NCBI GenBank assembly: GCA_033549365.1
Contig: JAWSUF010000017.1
Location: 1 to 38,392 of the forward strand
From: Acidobacteriota bacterium
Lineage (GTDB): Bacteria; Acidobacteriota; Aminicenantia; Aminicenantales; Saccharicenantaceae
DNA length: 38,392 bases
Reading direction: 5' to 3'
The notes beneath the pieces are model-generated. The model ran no database searches. It was not told the DNA's origin and was given only the letters and a program-made list of their open reading frames with translations. This document shows positions 33,471 to 38,392 of the stretch, piece by piece. Both the position numbers and the translations under genes were made by a program. The stretch's first letter is position 1. Each line of letters starts with the position of its first letter.

Positions 33471-35165
33471 TCAGCGGACCTCTTTTTTGAATTTAAAGAT
33501 TGGGTAGACGACCGGGCGGACATCGGCGCCGAGGGCGCTGAGCGCCGCGTCGAGAACGCCCCAGCCTACAAAGCCGTCCATGGACTCCGGCTCCAGGTAA
33601 TAGAAGGCGGCGTTGGCCATGGGCTGAGCCATGTCCAGGAAAAACGTGCCGGCCGGGAATTCGCGGACGGACGGGCCGAAGAAGCCGCCTTCGAGAACGG
33701 TCATATCGTACCCGCCGCGACGGACCTTGGACATGCGGTTGACGACGAACTGTTCGCCCTCCGCGGTCATCGGCTTTTCGAGCGCCTCCACCCGGATGTT
33801 GTGTGTTCTCAGTTTGGCGACGATGTCGGTCATATCAGCCGGGATCAAATAACCGCGGGGAACGGCGGCATCGCGCGTGCCCACAGGCTTGGTCAGATCC
33901 TCGACACCGCGAACGATCTCGGGCGGACCGGCAAATGCGTCCGGCAGCGTCCCGCGCACGCTTGTGCCGGGAAGCAGGCCGACAGGAATGTCACGGTAGG
34001 CCAGAAGATCGATCTTGCCCCGGGACTCGTAGCGGCCCTCGACCCAGTTCCGCAGGCGGCCGGATTCGGCCTCGGCTTTCACCCGGGCCACGGTTTCCTC
34101 GTCGGCCTTCCGGCAGATTGCGGCCATCTCTTTTCCATGAACGTTCGTGTATTCCAGGAGAGACATGACGTAAGCGTAATGACCGAAGATCTGGCGTTCG
34201 AATCCCACGCGGCCCGGCGTCTCCGTCAGAATCGACATGCGGTTTCGAAGTCCGTAGTTGGAGACCACGAACTTGGCCTCGACACTCCAGATCGCCGCGT
34301 CATGGCTCCACGTCGTAGGTGGCCAGGCCTTGTCGAAAAGGGCATGGGAGAAGACTTCGACGCCGAAGTTCTTCCGGACCAGGGTGCGAACCTCGGGAAA
34401 GAGGGTATCCCAGACATAGCCGCGCGGCGCGGGGTGAGCGGCCGGCACCGTGGAGTTGGCGTAGGCGTTGGCGTAGGCGGCGTTTCCGGATCCCATCCGG
34501 TGAGCGTCGTAGATGAGGACGGGATCCCAGGGATTGAAGACGTTCGTGTAGAGCGCGTTGACTTCGAGGGTTTCCAGTTTGACGCCGTCCCGGTTGAGAT
34601 CGAAGCCGCCTGCGTTCGACCGCGATCCGGCCATGTGCGGCAGGCCGTCGCGGGTGCTGACCGTCTCGGTTCCGTCGACATTGAAGATCGGGGCGACGAT
34701 GAGGATCTGGTTGTCGAGCAGGTCTTTGCGATCGCCCATCAGGATTTCGCGCATCACCATGAGCAGGGCTTCCGTGCCTTCGGATTCCGGCGGGTGGATG
34801 CTGCCCTGGAGATAGATAACGGGTTTCCCGGAATCCTTCGCCTGCTGAGGCGTGGTCACCCGCGGGTTGGCCAGGACGACGGCCGAAGAGATATTCCGGA
34901 GAGGGCTCGTGAAAATATCGAAGACGTGGACGTTCTCGCTGTTCCATTTCAAGAGGGAGATGAACTCATGGAGTTCGCGCACCGAGGTCGTCCGCGTGTA
35001 GCCGGTCTTTTCCGGGACGGTCAGGAATTCGGACGGCCAAGTTCCGTTCCATTCCGGCGGGACCTCGTCTCCCCAGTACATTTTGTCCGGCGTTTGTTCC
35101 TGGGCGGGCGAAATGCTGCAAAAAAGCGCGGCGGCGATGAAAGCGGAAACGAGCATACGTTTCAT
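33471..35165 (-). CDS. Secreted M14-family zinc carboxypeptidase
   Basis: This 564-residue protein has a signal peptide (MLVSAFIAAALFCSISPAQ at about 4-22). The M14 zinc site is HPPE (His124, Glu127 in GSIHPPESEG) with the third ligand His222 in YDAHR; DLNRDGV supplies the substrate-binding Asn-Arg pair. The C-terminal 200 or so residues form extra domains seen in large bacterial M14 peptidases. It would trim C-terminal residues from peptides outside the cytoplasm. The ATG has AGGAGG 7 nt upstream. It is divergent from the Tat-dependent isomerase gene. Confidence 0.9.
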   Translation of the reverse strand: MKRMLVSAFIAAALFCSISPAQEQTPDKMYWGDEVPPEWNGTWPSEFLTVPEKTGYTRTTSVRELHEFISLLKWNSENVHVFDIFTSPLRNISSAVVLANPRVTTPQQAKDSGKPVIYLQGSIHPPESEGTEALLMVMREILMGDRKDLLDNQILIVAPIFNVDGTETVSTRDGLPHMAGSRSNAGGFDLNRDGVKLETLEVNALYTNVFNPWDPVLIYDAHRMGSGNAAYANAYANSTVPAAHPAPRGYVWDTLFPEVRTLVRKNFGVEVFSHALFDKAWPPTTWSHDAAIWSVEAKFVVSNYGLRNRMSILTETPGRVGFERQIFGHYAYVMSLLEYTNVHGKEMAAICRKADEETVARVKAEAESGRLRNWVEGRYESRGKIDLLAYRDIPVGLLPGTSVRGTLPDAFAGPPEIVRGVEDLTKPVGTRDAAVPRGYLIPADMTDIVAKLRTHNIRVEALEKPMTAEGEQFVVNRMSKVRRGGYDMTVLEGGFFGPSVREFPAGTFFLDMAQPMANAAFYYLEPESMDGFVGWGVLDAALSALGADVRPVVYPIFKFKKEVR

Positions 35166-35207
35166 GGGACGACCTCCTGAATCCGATGTGAATCAATGAC
35201 AGGTCAG

Positions 35208-35236
35208 ATTGTCGCCTTTGCCGCCGGCGGCGTCAA
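35208..35236 (-). promoter_or_regulatory. Promoter of the M14 carboxypeptidase gene
   Basis: Minus strand: TTGACG (35231-35236), 17 bp, GACAAT (35208-35213). The spacer is mostly the perfect palindrome GCCGCCGGCGGC (35220-35231), which might be an operator or a chance GC-rich repeat. Confidence 0.5.
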
Positions 35237-35261
35237 GCTTTACGGCCGCTTCAATCGGACA

Positions 35262-35290
35262 TTGAAACGGCGGCGGGATTTGTATATAAG
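35262..35290 (+). promoter_or_regulatory. Promoter of the TIM-barrel isomerase gene
   Basis: TTGAAA (35262-35267), 17 bp, TATAAG (35285-35290), 34 nt before the ATG at 35325. It lies back to back with the M14 promoter, with the two -35 boxes 25 bp apart. Confidence 0.6.
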
Positions 35291-35324
35291 GACGTTGAGA
35301 CCCAAGAGACAAAAGGAGGCCGGC

Positions 35325-36203
35325 ATGAACGATCAGAGGATACGGAATGTTTCGAGGCGGGATTTTATCAGGACGGCGGTTTTTGGCGCGGGAGCGGTGA
35401 GTCTCGCGGGGCTCGACAGACCGGCCTTTGGCGGGCCGTCACGAAAGTCGCCCGTAGCGACGAAAAAAATTCCGGTCGGGGTTCAAATCTATTCCGTCCG
35501 CGGGGCGGCGGCCAAGGACTTTCCCGGAGTCATCGAGGCCATCGCTCAAATGGGATACGAGGGCATCGAATTCGCCGGGTATTACGGCTGGGACGACAAA
35601 CCCGGGGAGCTTCGAAAACTTCTCGATGCCAACGGGCTTAAATGTTGCGGGACTCATACCGGACTGAAAACCCTCACCGGAGATGCCCTCGAAGCCACCG
35701 CCGAACTGAATGCGGTTTTGGGAAACCCGTATCTCATCGTTCCAAGCCTCATGGCCGTCGACGAAAAAGGCTGGCTCGAGTTCGCCCGCATATTCAACGA
35801 GATTCTGCCCCGGGCCGAAGCCCTGGGCATGAGGATCGGCTACCATGCTCATGCCCACGATTTCAAGAAGCTGGGCGAAACGACGCCGTGGGAGATCTTC
35901 TTCGACAATACCGACAAACGTGTCCTCATGCAGATCGACACCGGGAATTGCCTGGCCGGGGGCGGCGACGCCGTGGCCATGCTGAGGAAATACCCCGGTC
36001 GCTCCCTGACCGTTCACCTCAAGGAGGAGGGCGGCCCGAACGGCGCCGTCATCGGCGAGGGCGATGTTCCCTGGAAGGACGTCTTCGAGGCTTGTGAAAC
36101 GACCGCGGGGACGCTTTGGTATATCGTCGAGCACGAGACCGGCCCCGATTCGCTCGACGGCATCAGGGGCTGCCTCGAAGGGCTCAGGGCCATGGGCCGC
36201 TGA
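35325..36203 (+). CDS. Tat-exported sugar phosphate isomerase/epimerase-like TIM barrel protein
   Basis: A 292-residue protein of the xylose-isomerase-like TIM-barrel (AP endonuclease 2) superfamily. The N-terminus has a twin-arginine signal (VSRRDFIRTAVFGAGAVSLA). The barrel then runs from VGVQIYSVRGAA through GYEGIEFAGYYG, IGYHAHAHDF, LMQIDTGNCLAGG and WYIVEHE, which carry the usual metal-binding Glu, Asp and His. Tat export suggests it folds with its metal in the cytoplasm and acts in the periplasm, as seen in other secreted members of the family. Substrate unknown, probably a sugar or derivative. The ATG has AAAGGAGG 5 nt upstream; the longer frame to 35196 is rejected. Confidence 0.9.
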   Translation: MNDQRIRNVSRRDFIRTAVFGAGAVSLAGLDRPAFGGPSRKSPVATKKIPVGVQIYSVRGAAAKDFPGVIEAIAQMGYEGIEFAGYYGWDDKPGELRKLLDANGLKCCGTHTGLKTLTGDALEATAELNAVLGNPYLIVPSLMAVDEKGWLEFARIFNEILPRAEALGMRIGYHAHAHDFKKLGETTPWEIFFDNTDKRVLMQIDTGNCLAGGGDAVAMLRKYPGRSLTVHLKEEGGPNGAVIGEGDVPWKDVFEACETTAGTLWYIVEHETGPDSLDGIRGCLEGLRAMGR

Positions 36204-36221
36204 GCTGCACCGCCGTCTGAT

Positions 36222-38309
36222 TCACTTCTTGGGCGCCGGATCGAGGCCGAAGCATTCGCTGACGTCGAGCGGCGGCATCGGTCCGTCGAGGGGCTTTTTG
36301 TCCCGCACGTACCAGTCGTACCACTGCAGATGACGGCAGAGCACATCCCAGCGTCCGGTCTGACGGGCGTTGCCGTGGCCCTCTCCGGGATACAACACCA
36401 TGCGAACGGCCGGGTGATCGGTCATTTTCAGACGCCGGTAATATTCCAGACTCTGGCTGGGATGGACGCGCGTGTCCTCGGTGCCGTGCAGGATCAGAAC
36501 CGCGGTCCGGCTCTGGTGGGCATGGTAGAGCGGGCTGCGTTCCAGGCTGAGCTGCCACATCTCCTCGAGCTTTTTCCCGGAGTGGACATAGAGCTCCTCG
36601 TAGGGGATGTCGAGCGTACCGCGCCGGCTGATCAGGTTGCTGATGCCGACGAACATCGTCGTCGCCCGGGCGAGGCGCGTGTAGTAAGAGGAGAACCAGG
36701 CTGCGGCATAACCGCCGTAGGACCCGCCGCCGAGGCCAACGCGGTCGGGATCGGCCGGGCCGGCGACCGCCAAGTGCTCGATTCCGTCGGCGATGTCATC
36801 GAATTCCTTGCCGGCCGGATCCATGAAACCCTCCATGGCGAAGGGCACGCCGTAGCCGGTGCTGGCCCGGTAGTTCGGGAGAAAGACAAGATAACCGCGG
36901 GCGGCCAGGACCTGGGAGGGGTGGAGATAGCCGGTCTGCCAGCCGTTCGAATAATGAGCCTCGGGGCCGCCGTGAACGGTGACGATCAGGGGATATTTTT
37001 CGCCTTCCCGATAATCGACCGGATAGACGAGCAGCCCCTCGATCTCCATGCCGTCGCGGGCCTTGTAGCGGATGATTTCCTGGCGGCCCAGGCGTCGGTC
37101 GCGCACCCAGGGATTGAGGTCGCTGAGAGCGCGCGGAGATTTCCCGGGTGTCCAATGGAAGAGTTCAGATGGGATGCGCTGTGTCTGGCCCAGGAGCAGG
37201 GCGTCCTTTCCTGATGCGCTGAAATAGGGCCGCGAAAAGACCAGTCCCTCCCCTTCTCCGGCCAGGATCCGGTTGCGCTGCCCGCCGTCGGTGCGCACGG
37301 TATAGAGGTTGTTCCAGACGCCTTCGGAAGCCAGATAAACGAGAGTTTGGTTGTCGCGCCAGTCCGCCCAGGAGATGTGTCCCTTGAAATCCGGAGGCGT
37401 GAGATTTTTCGTCGCGCCGTCTTTTACGGAGATGAGATAGACCTGGCTTACGGCGTGATCGTTGAGGTCCAGGGATGCCGTGTAAGCGACGTGGGCGCCG
37501 TCGGGGCTGAAGGCAAAACCGCCCAGTTTGCCGCTGTGCTTGATCAGGGAGCGCATATCGCCCGACTGGAGGTCGAGAAGCTTGACCTCCTGGAACATGT
37601 ATTGGTGGTCGACGAGGTTCTTTTCCGAGCAGGCCAGGGCGATCGACCGGCCGTCGGGGCTGAATTCGAAGCTCCAGACCGTCACATCCTTGGTGAGGAC
37701 GGCGGGATTATCCGGACCGATGGGGCGGTCGAGGTCGAGGATGTAGAGATTCCTGTGGCGGAGGTTTTCCTCGTAATAGATGAAATCGAAACCGCGCCGG
37801 CGGAGCACCTGGTCCTTTTCATCGGGAGGAGACTGGGCGATATAGGCCAGGTGGTTGGCTTTCGGATGCCAGCGATAGTCGATCACCGGGGTCGGCGATG
37901 TGGTCAGGGCGCGCGCTTCGCCGCCGGTGACCGGGATGGCCCAGACCTGGGGACGGGCGCCGTCGCCGCGCGAGGTGATGAACCCCAGCTCCTTATCGCC
38001 GGGTCGCCACTGCGGCGAGCGGACGTTGACCCGGCCGGTGACGAACGGGCGGATTTCGCCGGACGGCAGCGAGACGACATAGAGTTCGGACCAGGCTCCG
38101 CCGGGATCTTCCGTGATGCCGCGGGGCACGCTGACGGTCGTGGCCGCCCAACGGCCGTCGGCACTGAGGGCCGCGGATGAAACCGTTTTTGTGGCCATCA
38201 CATCCGCCGGCGTCATGCCGCCCTTGTCGGCGTAAACGAACAATGCAATAAGCAGGAAAGCCGAAACGGCAAGCCCTCCCCCGAAAACCGGCCGATGTGT
38301 TGTCCTCAT
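36222..38309 (-). CDS. Secreted S9-family serine peptidase (prolyl oligopeptidase / acylaminoacyl-peptidase type)
   Basis: A 695-residue enzyme. The N-terminal hydrophobic segment (GGGLAVSAFLLIALFVYA at about 10-27) is a signal peptide. Residues about 40-400 form a TolB/WD40-like beta propeller (repeats such as FSPDGRSIALACS and FSPDGAHVAYTAS). The alpha/beta-hydrolase domain has Ser530 in GGGSYGGY, Asp612 in GTEDTRVHP and His645 in GEGHGN. It would cleave short peptides, some S9 members after proline or acylated residues. The ATG follows GAGGAGGAG. It is convergent with the isomerase gene, 18 nt apart. A weak promoter may lie upstream in the last 80 bases of the window. Confidence 0.93.
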   Translation of the reverse strand: MRTTHRPVFGGGLAVSAFLLIALFVYADKGGMTPADVMATKTVSSAALSADGRWAATTVSVPRGITEDPGGAWSELYVVSLPSGEIRPFVTGRVNVRSPQWRPGDKELGFITSRGDGARPQVWAIPVTGGEARALTTSPTPVIDYRWHPKANHLAYIAQSPPDEKDQVLRRRGFDFIYYEENLRHRNLYILDLDRPIGPDNPAVLTKDVTVWSFEFSPDGRSIALACSEKNLVDHQYMFQEVKLLDLQSGDMRSLIKHSGKLGGFAFSPDGAHVAYTASLDLNDHAVSQVYLISVKDGATKNLTPPDFKGHISWADWRDNQTLVYLASEGVWNNLYTVRTDGGQRNRILAGEGEGLVFSRPYFSASGKDALLLGQTQRIPSELFHWTPGKSPRALSDLNPWVRDRRLGRQEIIRYKARDGMEIEGLLVYPVDYREGEKYPLIVTVHGGPEAHYSNGWQTGYLHPSQVLAARGYLVFLPNYRASTGYGVPFAMEGFMDPAGKEFDDIADGIEHLAVAGPADPDRVGLGGGSYGGYAAAWFSSYYTRLARATTMFVGISNLISRRGTLDIPYEELYVHSGKKLEEMWQLSLERSPLYHAHQSRTAVLILHGTEDTRVHPSQSLEYYRRLKMTDHPAVRMVLYPGEGHGNARQTGRWDVLCRHLQWYDWYVRDKKPLDGPMPPLDVSECFGLDPAPKK

Positions 38310-38392
38310 TTCTCCTCCTCTGTTGCTTGGCTTTGGTATTTTATTGATAATAATACACTTAATATGTTTCCGTCAGTTTGGCTAAGCCCTTA
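38310..38392 (-). other. Upstream region of the S9 peptidase gene
   Basis: This AT-rich edge contains the strong GAGGAGGAG ribosome site directly before the ATG. A possible promoter on the minus strand reads CTGACG, 17 bp, TTATTA. Nothing else is seen. Confidence 0.3.

Noticed and set aside
1-38392. CRISPR arrays, tRNA and rRNA genes
   Set aside because: No regularly spaced repeats, cloverleaf sequences or rRNA-like stretches were noticed by eye on either strand; a covariance-model scan was not possible here.

Overview
The window is a GC-rich bacterial chromosome segment. No rRNA, tRNA or CRISPR array was found. The gene set suggests an Acidobacteriota or Aminicenantes-like bacterium: two large Ser/Thr kinases ending in TolB/FlgO-like and TPR regions, a DUF2934 protein, and many secreted peptidases (M12-like, M14, S9) with a GH95 fucosidase. 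This assignment is inference from family content; no marker gene is present.

Left part (1-10.8 kb), an accessory defence and toxin-antitoxin region. It opens with the 3' end of an IS256-family transposase. A minus-strand type I restriction-modification locus follows in the order HARE-HTH protein, HsdM, Fic, HsdS, then a 42-codon stub of an AlbA_2 (Schlafen-like) protein. No hsdR is present in the window. Next is a run of broken genes: a Fic C-terminus fused to the C-terminal half of a DUF4143 ATPase, two HEPN/MNT pairs whose MNT genes are whole but whose HEPN genes lost their middles, a HicB without HicA, and an alpha/beta-hydrolase-like gene with its core missing. Among them sit a complete RHH/RelE-type toxin-antitoxin operon and an Smr-domain gene. 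A 39-bp promoter-like sequence occurs twice here.

Middle part (10.8-26.6 kb), mostly housekeeping and metabolism. A CPBP membrane protease is divergent from a plus-strand operon (SnoaL-like protein, SDR, CrtI-like FAD oxidoreductase, GH95). Then come a cyclophilin, a zinc-ribbon Ser/Thr kinase with TPRs divergent from a second CPBP protease, DUF2934, an aminopeptidase P, and a potassium-uptake operon (KtrB, KtrA, then a YihY-type membrane protein fused to a CRP-like cyclic-nucleotide and winged-helix module).

Right part (26.6-38.4 kb), a peptidase-rich stretch: a secreted reprolysin-like metalloprotease, a second kinase/TPR protein, a subtilase with no visible signal peptide followed by a small unknown ORF, an M14 carboxypeptidase divergent from a Tat-exported TIM-barrel isomerase, and an S9 prolyl-oligopeptidase-type enzyme.

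Sigma70-like promoters (near TTGACA, 16-18 bp spacer, near TATAAT) can be read upstream of many genes. In four cases the start codon lies only 8-11 nt after the -10 box, which suggests leaderless transcripts and helps fix the starts. The most notable points are the type I locus with Fic, HARE and AlbA_2 accessories but no HsdR, and the cluster of retained antitoxins beside gutted toxins.
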